A stretch of 40,108 nt of DNA from a virus, in IMG/VR virus record IMGVR_UViG_3300028794_000185, positions 1 to 40,108 of that record; one strand, written 5' to 3'. Shown here piece by piece: positions 1-8,015 of the stretch. A program made the translations under genes and the position numbers. Within the stretch, counting starts at the first letter, position 1, and every line of letters starts with the position of its first letter. The notes beneath the pieces were generated by a model that was not told the origin of the DNA, did no database searches, and worked only from the letters and a program-made list of their open reading frames with translations.

Positions 1-1356
1 ATGAAAAATATCTGTTTTATAGGGAACTATAAGAAAACTTTCTTTTTTGACGCAATAGCTCAGGAAATCAGAAAACATGGAGTAACTGTTTTTTGGATTG
101 TAATGAACCAAAAACAATACGATTTTTTGGTGCCGCTTTATGGTGCCTCAAACGTGTTAATGCTGAATAAAAATACAGGCAGTATTCCTTCAGAAAAGAT
201 AGGCGAGTATAAGATTAATGAATTGGTAGCGGTTGACCGTGCACTGAAGTGGTACGGTAGCTGGGGATATGATTTTTTACGAAACATACAAAAACCCGTA
301 TACAATTACATTAAGGCAAATAACATAAATTTTATATTTGGCGAAACAACTTATGGCCATGAGCTGGTTATTCATAGGATGCTGGCCGATAAAACGGAAT
401 TAAATTGTACCTACCTGCATCCTCAAACCATTCGGATACCAGGGTACCATTTTACGTTTTTAAAGGATGAGTTTCAATCAGAGATTTATGAGAATTTTAA
501 ACATGATGCTTATAACGAGGGTTTTGTAGTTAAGCTTGCTAAGCCTACCGAATTTGCCCGGGTAGAGGTAAGGGTAAAAAAATCATTAAGTGTTAAAAGT
601 AAGCTGAATCGTGTTGTGCGCTTCTTTACCTCGGAAAATGTGGATAAGGACGATCCGAGTATAGTACCCACAACTACGTCGGCTAAGTTTGCATGGGCCG
701 CAACGGAGGAATGGAATCGGGTATCTCACAATTTTGTAACTACCCAAGGTTACGATGCTATTGAAGGAAGAAAGTTTGTAGTATACACCTTGCATAAACA
801 GCCAGAGGCATCAATTGATGTTGTAGGCCGATATTACGACGATCAGTTTAAAAACATACAAAATATATGGCGTATATTGCCAGACGACTGGTATTTGGTT
901 GTTAAAGAGCACACCAACGCTATTGGCGATAGATCTTTCACGTTTTTTAAAAATGTAAGTTCGTTACGCAACGTTGTGTTATTGCATCCCACAATAAACT
1001 CTCATGATTTGATCAGGGATTGCCAGGCTATATTTAGCGTGTCTGGATCAATTGCTTATGAAGCTGCATTATTTGGTAAGCCTGCTTTTTTGTTTGTGCC
1101 TATATTTTTTGACAAACTTAGAAATTGCCACAGAATTACCCTGGATACATTTAGAAGGATAAAAAATATTGATGATTTACTAAAGGAGTGGGAGGAAGGG
1201 CGAAGCAGTAAAATGCCGGTAGAAGAGTTTTCCAGGTATCTGCTTGTGCATAGTTCAAAAGGACTAATAAGTGATCCTTTAACAGATCCTAAATGTATGG
1301 AAAAAGAAAATATAGATTTTGTGACAAAAGCATTTGTTAAGCTGGCAGGTAGTTAA
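1..1356 (+). CDS. Capsule polysaccharide synthesis-like protein
   Basis: A 451-residue protein whose ATG is the first base of the window, so its upstream context is not visible. The C-terminal half (about residues 255-370) has the layout of capsule-synthesis/CDP-glycerol-transferase-like proteins: a VVYTLHKQPE strand, a WYLVVKEH segment and a region reading SVSGSIAYEAALFGKPAFLF, which in this superfamily lines the nucleotide-sugar site. No signal peptide or membrane segment is evident, so it probably acts in the cytoplasm on a surface-glycan precursor. It is followed on the same strand by an acyltransferase and a Wzy-like polymerase, consistent with one polysaccharide cluster. The exact substrate cannot be read from sequence; it could equally be an atypical glycosyltransferase. 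Confidence 0.62.
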   Translation: MKNICFIGNYKKTFFFDAIAQEIRKHGVTVFWIVMNQKQYDFLVPLYGASNVLMLNKNTGSIPSEKIGEYKINELVAVDRALKWYGSWGYDFLRNIQKPVYNYIKANNINFIFGETTYGHELVIHRMLADKTELNCTYLHPQTIRIPGYHFTFLKDEFQSEIYENFKHDAYNEGFVVKLAKPTEFARVEVRVKKSLSVKSKLNRVVRFFTSENVDKDDPSIVPTTTSAKFAWAATEEWNRVSHNFVTTQGYDAIEGRKFVVYTLHKQPEASIDVVGRYYDDQFKNIQNIWRILPDDWYLVVKEHTNAIGDRSFTFFKNVSSLRNVVLLHPTINSHDLIRDCQAIFSVSGSIAYEAALFGKPAFLFVPIFFDKLRNCHRITLDTFRRIKNIDDLLKEWEEGRSSKMPVEEFSRYLLVHSSKGLISDPLTDPKCMEKENIDFVTKAFVKLAGS

Positions 1357-1391
1357 TAAACAAGTACATTAGTATTAGCAATGATTGGTTA

Positions 1392-2129
1392 ATGAAAACA
1401 AGTAAATTTAAAGTAATAATAGCATTTTGCATTGCTTTTACGCCATTTAATTTTTTGCGGATATTTTTATATCGGTCAGTATTAGGATACAAGATTACTA
1501 AAGGATCCAAAATAGGGCCTTTTAATTTTATCGTTGTTAAAAATTGCGATATAAGGAATGGACGGATTGGTAAATTTAACATAATTGAAACCAACAATTT
1601 ATTTGTTGATGAAAAATCCCTCATCGGGACATTTAACAGGTTTAAGGATATAATAGGGGTGAGCATCGGTAAATCAACTGTAATAAGATCAAATAACACT
1701 TTTTTTGGTACAGTTAAGGATACACCTTATAAGCAATTTGAAACCTTTAGCATTAAAGATAATTGTACTATTACAAATGCTCACGTGTTTGATTGTTCAG
1801 ATAGCATTATTATTGGTAGTACTGTTATAATAGGCGGTAAAGCCAGCCAGTTTTGGACTCACGGGTTTACTAATGATCGCGTGCGAATTCAAGGTCCCAT
1901 TATTTTAGAGGATAATATTTATGTTGGAACAAGGTGTTTATTTATGCCGGCGATACGTGTGTGCACTGATAATGTAATTGCAGGAGGAACAACAATTTCA
2001 AAAAGCATCAAAGAATCTGGAATTTATGCATCATCAAAATTGATGAAGATTACTGAGGTTAAGAAGTTATTTAACTCGGCTGATGTAATTGTACATAACA
2101 ATAGTCGTTATTTAAGAAAAGAGGTTTAA
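1392..2129 (+). CDS. Left-handed beta-helix (hexapeptide repeat) acyltransferase
   Basis: A 245-residue protein with an N-terminal hydrophobic stretch (residues about 5-25) and then short repeating turns of the hexapeptide type (for example SIIIGSTVIIGG and NIYVGTRCLF) covering residues about 40-220. This fold is typical of trimeric acetyltransferases that use acetyl-CoA to modify sugars. The FWTHGF segment near residue 155 supplies a histidine in the place expected for catalysis in this fold. It begins 35 bases after the preceding capsule gene and precedes the polymerase gene, so it probably O- or N-acetylates a surface-polysaccharide sugar. The specific acceptor is unknown. AT-rich composition matches its two neighbours and differs from the phage genes. 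Confidence 0.7.
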   Translation: MKTSKFKVIIAFCIAFTPFNFLRIFLYRSVLGYKITKGSKIGPFNFIVVKNCDIRNGRIGKFNIIETNNLFVDEKSLIGTFNRFKDIIGVSIGKSTVIRSNNTFFGTVKDTPYKQFETFSIKDNCTITNAHVFDCSDSIIIGSTVIIGGKASQFWTHGFTNDRVRIQGPIILEDNIYVGTRCLFMPAIRVCTDNVIAGGTTISKSIKESGIYASSKLMKITEVKKLFNSADVIVHNNSRYLRKEV

Positions 2130-2198
2130 TAGGTTTGAATTTATTTGTACTGACTAAATATAAAGGTTGATAGTTATTTACAGATTTGATTAAAGTAC

Positions 2199-3386
2199 AT
2201 GAAATACAGCACCGTTAAAATATATATCATACTTATATTCTTATTTGTAAATAATGTATTTCTGCCTTTTGGGCTACAGTATACTGCTTTGCTGAGCCCC
2301 TTTTTATTTTTTTACTCTTTTTTAAAATTTAGAAAGGCGTATATAATTTCGCTATTAGTGTATGCTATTTCTGTTGCAATGCATTTGTACGGCGGTATTG
2401 CTTCCATGCCGGATTACTTGCGTTCAAGTGCACTCCATATTGCGGTATTAATTCAATGTATAGCTTTTTTTAAACTTATAAGCCAAGATCCTAACATCGT
2501 TTATAGGGCTTTTGAAAAGGCAGTTCCTATAAATTTGGTGCTGGTAGTGATAGCTGGGCTATTAATATTAGGAGGCAACAAAGATATGTGGCAAACGTCA
2601 ATTCAATTTGGAGCCTTTGCAAATTTGCCAAGATTACGTTTATTAACATACGAACCGTCTTATTATTCAACTTTACTTGTGCCAATTTTTTTTTATTATT
2701 TTGTTAGGTGGACCAACCGCATAAAGAAAAATAATCTTTTTCCATTCTTGGTACTATCTGTTTCTTTTTGCCTCTCGTTGTCATTCGGAGTTATATTTAC
2801 TATCATTCTTTCTATCCTTATCAGCAGTTTAATGAAATTAAACAAGAAGGCGTTTTTAATATTGGGCATTTCTACCTTGGTTGTTTTGTTTGGGGTGGTG
2901 GCTTTGTTTATTTACAACCCTAATAACGCGATTTTTGCCAGGTTAATTAATGTCATATCGGGTAATGATGTATCCGGTAATGCCCGCTTATTTGATAGTT
3001 GGACCCTTGCTTATGAGATATTACAGAAGCACCACAGTTTTCTTACGGGTGTTGGGTGGGGGCAAATTAAAGTTGTAGGACATGATATCATCCAATCTTT
3101 TTACGGTTATTCTGATGACGACACGGCGTTAGGTTATTCCTTACCAAACTTCATTTGTGTGATTCTAACAATGCTGGGTATATATGGTGTTGCATTTTAT
3201 TTCTTAATATTACTGTACTTTTATAAAGCTACCAATGTTAAGAATTCTATTTATAGAAAGTATATATTCTGGTTTGTGTTTATATATCAGTTTACCGGAG
3301 GATTTAGTTCAAGTGTGATACATTATGTTTTGTTGATTATAGCATTTTACAAACCAATGGATAATTATTTCATTAAGATCAAGTAA
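2199..3386 (+). CDS. Wzy-like O-antigen/polysaccharide polymerase, integral membrane
   Basis: A 395-residue protein made almost wholly of hydrophobic helices (about ten or more), with one larger hydrophilic loop around residues 245-305 holding GNARLFDSW, the usual layout of Wzy polymerases and O-antigen ligases. It would sit in the inner membrane and polymerise or ligate lipid-linked glycan repeats. Wzy proteins are poorly conserved in sequence, so the call rests on topology and on the adjoining capsule-type gene and acetyltransferase. The stop codon at 3384-3386 is directly followed by the putative phage end; no terminator for the host operon is seen before the prophage, which suggests that the insertion cut the operon off from its downstream part. 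Confidence 0.7.
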   Translation: MKYSTVKIYIILIFLFVNNVFLPFGLQYTALLSPFLFFYSFLKFRKAYIISLLVYAISVAMHLYGGIASMPDYLRSSALHIAVLIQCIAFFKLISQDPNIVYRAFEKAVPINLVLVVIAGLLILGGNKDMWQTSIQFGAFANLPRLRLLTYEPSYYSTLLVPIFFYYFVRWTNRIKKNNLFPFLVLSVSFCLSLSFGVIFTIILSILISSLMKLNKKAFLILGISTLVVLFGVVALFIYNPNNAIFARLINVISGNDVSGNARLFDSWTLAYEILQKHHSFLTGVGWGQIKVVGHDIIQSFYGYSDDDTALGYSLPNFICVILTMLGIYGVAFYFLILLYFYKATNVKNSIYRKYIFWFVFIYQFTGGFSSSVIHYVLLIIAFYKPMDNYFIKIK

Positions 3387-3445
3387 AATCGAAAATTCCA
3401 AATGTCACAAAATCGGAAACGAAATGTCCGAAAAACACGCACCGG
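3387..3445. other. Host-prophage junction and probable phage right end with repeated motif
   Basis: Between the polymerase stop codon and the first phage gene lie two related motifs: one at 3387-3406 and one at 3411-3428, both starting AATCG and ending AAATGTC, followed by CCGAAAAAC. Mu-family phages carry repeated transposase-binding sites just inside each end and begin with 5'-TG. The TG at 3403 (TGTCACAAAATCGG) is the best candidate terminus, but TG at 3425 is also possible. The matching inverted end and the short target duplication would lie outside the window. Confidence 0.35.
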
Positions 3446-3688
3446 CTATTGGCTAAAAGATTTAGCATATGTCTTAAGTTCGTCTAAGCTGAGGCTAGCA
3501 GGCTTATCATGTAATGACATACTTACCTCCCCATCACTGTGAAAAAACACGGCTAAAGCACCTAAACGATACCCTTCGGTTATATTGGGTCTCACGGTAT
3601 GTGGTGCCAAATGCGAGGCGATACCGGTATGCTTAAAGCCCAACGCTTCTACTGTTGTATGGTTTATGGTGGTTAGTACATCGTTCAT
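3446..3688 (-). CDS. Small hypothetical protein at the phage right end
   Basis: An 80-residue protein starting at an ATG at 3688; family not recognised. It has no membrane segment and a mixed composition with several histidines in the N-terminal half. It is the outermost gene of the prophage and is separated from the next minus-strand gene by a strong hairpin terminator (3717-3759), so it is probably transcribed on its own. A TATATTTG box (on the minus strand, 3693-3700) lies only 4 bases before the ATG, which would give a transcript with little or no leader. Position and isolation fit an accessory (moron-type) gene expressed in the lysogen; that role is an inference. Confidence 0.5.
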   Translation of the reverse strand: MNDVLTTINHTTVEALGFKHTGIASHLAPHTVRPNITEGYRLGALAVFFHSDGEVSMSLHDKPASLSLDELKTYAKSFSQ

Positions 3689-3692
3689 GCAC

Positions 3693-3700
3693 CAAATATA
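3693..3700 (-). promoter_or_regulatory. Bacteroidota-type -7 box (TATATTTG)
   Basis: Exact match to TAnnTTTG on the minus strand, just upstream of the 80-residue gene and just after the terminator hairpin. A well-spaced TTTG -33 element is not evident (an ATTG lies only about 15 bases upstream), so the call is tentative. Confidence 0.35.
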
Positions 3701-3716
3701 AGCGTTAATAAATCAC

Positions 3717-3759
3717 AATAAAAACACCGTTTAAATAGCTTTTAAACGGTGTTTTTATT
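3717..3759. terminator. Bidirectional intrinsic terminator
   Basis: A perfect 19-bp inverted repeat (3717-3735 and 3741-3759) around a 5-base TAGCT loop, with A-runs on one side and T-runs on the other, so it can work in both directions. It separates the 80-residue terminal gene from the 63-residue gene upstream on the minus strand. Confidence 0.85.
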
Positions 3760-3809
3760 TGCAAATTCAAGGACAATTAGGTATCTTTAAGCAAGTATTC
3801 AAAGGTATT

Positions 3810-4001
3810 TTACTTACGCTTTTTACTTCCGAATGGCTTGCCCTTTGGCACGGGTTCTACCTGTATGTCATAAATCGGACCCATGCGGCACCATACTTTT
3901 CTGCCTTTACTGTCTTCCCCTGCCCAAATGCACATCCATTCGCCATTTTCCTGTTGCTCCACAGTTCCTGTGTTTTCTAAGTTTAATTTAATATTTCCCA
4001 T
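3810..4001 (-). CDS. Small hypothetical protein, basic C-terminus
   Basis: Read from the ATG at 4001 this is a 63-residue protein (MGNIKLNLEN...) with a very basic, proline-containing tail ending SKKRK. A longer form could start at a TTG at 4016, but the ATG is preferred. The middle holds two cysteines (MCIWAG and VWCRMG) 15-20 residues apart. Not recognised as a family member. It lies between a terminator and the downstream end of the Dam-type methylase gene on the same strand. A TAAGTTTG box (4005-4012) sits 3 bases before the ATG, mirroring the arrangement of the neighbouring 80-residue gene. Confidence 0.5.
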   Translation of the reverse strand: MGNIKLNLENTGTVEQQENGEWMCIWAGEDSKGRKVWCRMGPIYDIQVEPVPKGKPFGSKKRK

Positions 4002-4032
4002 GCTCAAACTTACCAAGCCTACATTATATGTT

Positions 4033-4068
4033 TTTACGGTTTCCCGTAAAGCGATTTAGACCGCTTTA
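4033..4068 (-). other. Two overlapping hairpins after the methylase gene
   Basis: TTTACGG/CCGTAAA (4033-4039 with 4044-4050) and TAAAGCG/CGCTTTA (4047-4053 with 4062-4068) share bases and so exclude one another. They lie directly downstream of the minus-strand methylase gene. No clear U-run follows on the minus strand, so termination is only a possibility. Confidence 0.3.
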
Positions 4069-4077
4069 AGCCCTCTT

Positions 4078-4881
4078 TTAATCTATCGGGTAGTTAGCCG
4101 TCAAAACTTCAACTTTACGCTTTAAATAGCCGCTCCTGCTGTTTATAGACACCCCTTGCTCTACTGACCACATGTGCCAACCGTGCGCCTTTGCATACTT
4201 CAATAAAATATCGGACGGGTAAGACGATAAAAGAAACTTTCCTTTGATCTGGCTTAACCTGGTTAACAGGTTTTCAAAATCCTGTTCCGAATAGCCATCG
4301 TAGTGGCCACAATCGCTGTTAAAGTATGGCGGATCGCAATAAAAGAAGCTATCCTCTGTGTCTCTACTCCCAATTAGGTACAAGGCGTCAGCACTTTCTA
4401 TTTGAACGTTCTGCAACCGGATAGCATAATCCTCTGTAAACCTTTCCCGGTTATTGATAATTTTTTTGGTGGTGGTATTTTTGGTTTTATCAAACCCAAA
4501 CGTGCCGTCCATTTGCGCGCAAAAGCTTTGACTGCTTAACACCCATACCGCCCAAGCCCTTTTTATCTCGCTGAACATATCCGGATGATTGTAAATAACC
4601 GAGGCCTTGCGGTGCAAATCGCGGCTATGTAGGGTAATCCTAATCTCCTTTTCCAATCCAACAAAATCATTTTGAACTACCCTATAAAAGTTCATTAACT
4701 CCTTATTAGTATCATTTATAACCTCAATTTCAGAGGGTGGCTTTGCAAAAAAAATTGCCGCGCCACCTGTGAAAGCCTCGCAGTACAGTACATGCTTAGG
4801 TATCAACGATATAATCTTATCTGCTAACTTTTGTTTACCGCCGTAGTAGCTAATCGGCGTTTTCATCCTCACTTTACTCAT
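4078..4881 (-). CDS. Dam-type (D12 class) DNA adenine methyltransferase
   Basis: A 267-residue N6-adenine methyltransferase. The AdoMet-binding motif is in two parts, SYYGGKQKLA (residues 11-20) and EAFTGGAAIFF (35-45), and the catalytic DPPY lies at 183-186 in FFYCDPPYFNSD. Order and length fit the D12/Dam family, so it methylates adenine in duplex DNA; the target sequence cannot be told. No restriction endonuclease is nearby, so it is an orphan phage methylase, probably protecting phage DNA from host restriction or marking it. A second, only distantly similar Dam-type enzyme is at 30537-31298 in the early operon. Between this gene and the upstream esterase lies a long inverted repeat (4900-4993), which may separate its transcription from the tail operon. 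Confidence 0.88.
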   Translation of the reverse strand: MSKVRMKTPISYYGGKQKLADKIISLIPKHVLYCEAFTGGAAIFFAKPPSEIEVINDTNKELMNFYRVVQNDFVGLEKEIRITLHSRDLHRKASVIYNHPDMFSEIKRAWAVWVLSSQSFCAQMDGTFGFDKTKNTTTKKIINNRERFTEDYAIRLQNVQIESADALYLIGSRDTEDSFFYCDPPYFNSDCGHYDGYSEQDFENLLTRLSQIKGKFLLSSYPSDILLKYAKAHGWHMWSVEQGVSINSRSGYLKRKVEVLTANYPID

Positions 4882-4899
4882 ATATATTTATTAATTTTG

Positions 4900-4993
4900 A
4901 ATTCTCACAAAACAAAAAATGCACGATTATCCAACCACTGGCTTACGCCCCGGCAGGATGCTCGTGCATTACTTTTTTTGTTTTGTGAGAATT
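4900..4993. repeat. Long interrupted inverted repeat with structured loop
   Basis: The left arm 4900-4926 and right arm 4962-4993 are complementary apart from a few extra bases in the right arm: AATTCTCACAAAAC pairs with GTTTTGTGAGAATT, and ATGCACGA with TCGTGCAT. The loop (4927-4961) is GC-rich and can form a further small stem (ATCC with GGAT). On the minus strand the inner ATGCACGA/TCGTGCAT stem is followed by TTTTTTG, so it may act as a terminator between the tail-esterase gene and the Dam gene. The symmetrical A-run/T-run flanks could also make it work in both directions. A half-copy of the arm (AATTCTCACAAAA) occurs at 33928-33942, directly before another small phage gene. Confidence 0.75.
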
Positions 4994-5024
4994 ACAGGAA
5001 AGGTGCCGGGGTGTTTTATTTACC

Positions 5025-5726
5025 CTATGAGGCCTTACTATCAGGTACAAGTAGCATAATCTGTTCAGCTACCGCTTTTCCAAGTATAGATGCACCACGA
5101 TCAGTTAAATGCACCCCACTAAGGTTATCATTGTCTTTTCTATTGAAGTAATTTTCGTTGTTTGGGGCAGTACTTGAATATATTTCGCTTGCCGTATTAA
5201 CATCAACGATTCCACTCGTAAAGCTTCTGAAATTAGCCCTTAGCCTTTTATTTAATTCTAACCTCCTTTTGTCGAAATCTGGCTGTATCGCGTATTTATC
5301 GACCCTGTTCATTACTGGTACAACTATAGATTTGACGCCCCGGTTTCTTAAAAACTGATGGATTTTAACAATATCGTTATATACCTGATCTGTTGGAAAC
5401 TCCGTGAGATCGTTGGCTCCAAAAAAAACCACCGCTATAGTGTCGCGCTTTGAATCTATAATAAGGTTCTGTATGTATTGGCTATAATATTCAGATGCGG
5501 AAAGGCCTGGATAGCCAAAAACCTCAAAATCTATATTTTTTAGTAAACCCACGGCTTGGTATGGAAATGAAAATTCCTTACTACTTGTACCGACACCTTT
5601 TGTCAAGCTATCTCCTATAAAGTATATCAGCGGGCGACCGAATATGCTACATCGTTTAAAAAAAGCTAATGAACTCAAGGCAATAACTTTTAATAAGAAG
5701 TCCCCCCTGGAAATATTTGAAACCAT
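5025..5726 (-). CDS. SGNH/GDSL-family hydrolase (esterase), second tail-end copy
   Basis: From the ATG at 5726 this is a 233-residue protein; a TTG at 5762 would add 12 residues. Block I is FIGDSLTKG (catalytic Ser in GDS), block III is FFGANDL (Gly/Asn oxyanion residues) and block V is GVHLTDRG (catalytic His). Such enzymes deacetylate or de-esterify sugars. A hydrophobic stretch FLLKVIALSSLAFF precedes the catalytic domain, which is unusual for a tail protein and could anchor or export it. The protein is clearly a paralogue of the SGNH domain of the next gene upstream (shared VPVxNRxD, YFN-D-D-LS-VH). It lies last in the tail-fibre gene group, so a virion-associated depolymerase or deacetylase is the likeliest role; a secreted lysogen product is the alternative. 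Confidence 0.8.
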   Translation of the reverse strand: MVSNISRGDFLLKVIALSSLAFFKRCSIFGRPLIYFIGDSLTKGVGTSSKEFSFPYQAVGLLKNIDFEVFGYPGLSASEYYSQYIQNLIIDSKRDTIAVVFFGANDLTEFPTDQVYNDIVKIHQFLRNRGVKSIVVPVMNRVDKYAIQPDFDKRRLELNKRLRANFRSFTSGIVDVNTASEIYSSTAPNNENYFNRKDNDNLSGVHLTDRGASILGKAVAEQIMLLVPDSKAS

Positions 5727-5765
5727 GTGATAGTTTTTTGTAAAAATAATACTTAAACTCAATTA

Positions 5766-7424
5766 TTAAACGTTTCGACCCAAAGCCGTTTGAAAGGCTT
5801 GTACTATGGTATAATGCGCAGCCTCTTCGCTGTCTGTTAAGCCGTAGCCAATGGCGGCGTAAGCGCAATTACGGGCTGATGGATAACTATCGCCAACGCC
5901 TGCTAAATTCTGATTTCCTATTATAGTGCTGGTCTGTTGTTCATTTCCAGTAGTGGATGTTGCGGTACTTATGATTGCGCCATTTTTATACAAAGTCCTA
6001 TGTGTTGTAGTATCGGCCCGGCACACGCTAAACAAGCCGGTTGCTGTATATGAAGCAGATTCCGGCGAGGGGCCATTGTCGTTTAACTCGCAATAAACCT
6101 GCCCGCCCAATCTAATGGCAAACCTGGCTATCGAGCCAGCGTTACCACCTCCAATATCGACACCCTCCGGTACGGGGTTGGCTGTTCGTGAATAATAGTG
6201 CAACGACATTTTACCCTTGCTGAATGCCGAGCGTTCGTTTTGAGTAAATTTAGTGTCGGCCACAGCGCCGCCAACCCAAGTTACCCCGTTGGCATCATGC
6301 GTTGCCGCGCCGTGGTATACCAACCTGTAACAGGCGTCTAAATCCCTGGCATCTTTGAGGTTGAATTTGTGCGCATCTGCATTACCGCCCACAAAAGGGT
6401 ATATAGCCCTCAACTTCCACCAAATACCGGCTGCTTTAAGGTCGGTAACCATTGCATTTATAGCATCTATTTGAGTGCTGTCCGTGATGCCTGTGGCCGC
6501 TATGAAGTCGGCCGCTTCGTCAGGCGGCGAAACAACAAGCGACGATGTTAATGCAAGCGCTGATATTGTTGTAGCTAAACAATTAGCAATTACTAAGGCC
6601 CCAGCGTCTGTTGGATGAACCTTGCTTAATCCATCTGTATCCGGATCATTAAAGTAGGTGGCATTATCCGGCGCATCATCCCCCCACATTTCGGGATGCC
6701 CGCTAATATCAACAACCGCATCTGCTATGGTTGCATAATTGGCAGCAATCCATGTGTTAAAAGCATTTCGGCGCGGATTGAAGTTAATATTTGAAAAGCT
6801 GTCTTTCCTGTTTAAAACAGGAACAATTATAACCTTTGCGCCCGCTGCCTGTAGTGCGTTACAGCTTGCTGTTAGATTTGTGATAAAATCAGTGTCAGTC
6901 ATATCCAACATGTCATTCGCGCCAAAAAACAATACGCTATAAATATCTGTGTAGTTGATGTAATCAAACAGCTTTATCCCATCGTTTAAGGCGTTGGTAT
7001 TAAACCATGCGGATGTTTGACCGGGAAACGGCATTACACCCATAGTAATCGACAATCCGCTTGTTGTAAGGGCATCTACTGTTTTAGTAGGATAGTCATT
7101 GCCTTTATTAAAGTCGCCCGTTTCGCTTGTGCCAGTGCCTGTTGTACCAATACCACCAGTGATACTATCGCCAAAGAAAACCAACTGAATGTTTTTTTCC
7201 GGGGCCACTGCATTAAAGGCAACAGTATTCGTAAGTTCAGCACTCACCGGGTTTATCCCCAACGCCTTTACACGGACTTTTAAACCGCCGATGGGTATGT
7301 CAACATCTAAGCCCACGTTAATGGTATACGAGCCGTCTAAATTATCTGTGGTGTTTAGTGCCGTGCAGCCAATCCATGCACCTCCGTTCACCTGGTATTC
7401 GTGGTCTGTTAGTGGTCGTTTCAT
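5766..7424 (-). CDS. Tail spike-like protein: SGNH hydrolase plus C-terminal lectin-like domain
   Basis: A 552-residue, apparently three-part protein. Residues about 1-75 form a beta-rich, fibronectin-like segment (EYQVNGGAWIGC, YTINVGLD). Residues about 78-290 are an SGNH hydrolase with FFGDSITGGIG (nucleophile Ser), FFGANDMLD and KVHPTDAGA (His). Residues about 310-552 resemble a concanavalin/LamG-like binding domain seen at the ends of phage tail proteins (LYKNGAIIST, FAIRLGGQVY). It starts at an ATG overlapping the stop codon of the upstream fibre gene (TAATG), indicating translational coupling. The role inferred is receptor binding with esterase trimming of the host surface polysaccharide. 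The downstream gene carries a diverged copy of the hydrolase domain. Confidence 0.8.
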   Translation of the reverse strand: MKRPLTDHEYQVNGGAWIGCTALNTTDNLDGSYTINVGLDVDIPIGGLKVRVKALGINPVSAELTNTVAFNAVAPEKNIQLVFFGDSITGGIGTTGTGTSETGDFNKGNDYPTKTVDALTTSGLSITMGVMPFPGQTSAWFNTNALNDGIKLFDYINYTDIYSVLFFGANDMLDMTDTDFITNLTASCNALQAAGAKVIIVPVLNRKDSFSNINFNPRRNAFNTWIAANYATIADAVVDISGHPEMWGDDAPDNATYFNDPDTDGLSKVHPTDAGALVIANCLATTISALALTSSLVVSPPDEAADFIAATGITDSTQIDAINAMVTDLKAAGIWWKLRAIYPFVGGNADAHKFNLKDARDLDACYRLVYHGAATHDANGVTWVGGAVADTKFTQNERSAFSKGKMSLHYYSRTANPVPEGVDIGGGNAGSIARFAIRLGGQVYCELNDNGPSPESASYTATGLFSVCRADTTTHRTLYKNGAIISTATSTTGNEQQTSTIIGNQNLAGVGDSYPSARNCAYAAIGYGLTDSEEAAHYTIVQAFQTALGRNV

Positions 7425-7996
7425 TATGCTTCGCCTCCTGTATAAGTAAATGTGTCCTCCTCATCGTCAACAACGCCATCTGTTGGCGGGTCTGGGGTTT
7501 CGGGGTTTGGTAGTTTGTATCTCAATTCGCCGGTAGATGTTTTATAGAGGTGGTAAGGAACCACAGCCCCGGCGATGGCTGCGGCCTCATCATCGTAAAT
7601 TGGAGCGGCTTCGATAGCGGCGACCAAGTCGAAATCACCGCCGCCGCTTGCGCTTATTGTTCCATCCTCGGCAATAGTTACGCCGCTTCCTTGCTTTACG
7701 CCACCTAAAACTGTTGCTGTCGCAACCGGCAATGTATAGCCAAGCCCCGCCAACTCATCAATTTGCATCTGCAAATCTTCATCGCCGGTTATTCTCGACT
7801 GTGTCTCGGCCTCAATAGCATCGTTGGTAGCCTGCTCATCAGCTTTGCTACCAAGTACCTCTGACAAACCGGTTACCTTACTGATTGCCAATTCGTCCTC
7901 ATCGCGGTGAAACAAGCTATCAATGAGTGACGCAAATTGCCCTTGCGTAGGTTTTAGCCCGGTTTTAAAGAAATTCTTAAGCTGTGTTCTGGTCAT
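7424..7996 (-). CDS. Putative tail fibre protein
   Basis: A 190-residue protein. The N-terminus (LKNFFKTGLKPTQGQFASL) is a helical attachment-type segment, followed by a likely coiled coil (residues about 35-80) and a short LGGVKQGSGVTI-type motif typical of phage fibre shafts (about 97-115). The C-terminus is acidic and proline-rich. It lies between the collar-domain protein and the SGNH spike, coupled to the latter by a TAATG overlap, so it may link the spike to the baseplate. No enzymatic motif is visible. Confidence 0.65.
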   Translation of the reverse strand: MTRTQLKNFFKTGLKPTQGQFASLIDSLFHRDEDELAISKVTGLSEVLGSKADEQATNDAIEAETQSRITGDEDLQMQIDELAGLGYTLPVATATVLGGVKQGSGVTIAEDGTISASGGGDFDLVAAIEAAPIYDDEAAAIAGAVVPYHLYKTSTGELRYKLPNPETPDPPTDGVVDDEEDTFTYTGGEA

Positions 7997-8015
7997 ATCA
8001 ATTGGTTAAAAATCG

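Noticed and set aside
4900-4993. Invertible fibre-switch (gix-like) site
   Set aside because: No second site bounding a fibre segment and no Gin-type invertase gene is present; the two arms are only about 35 bases apart.
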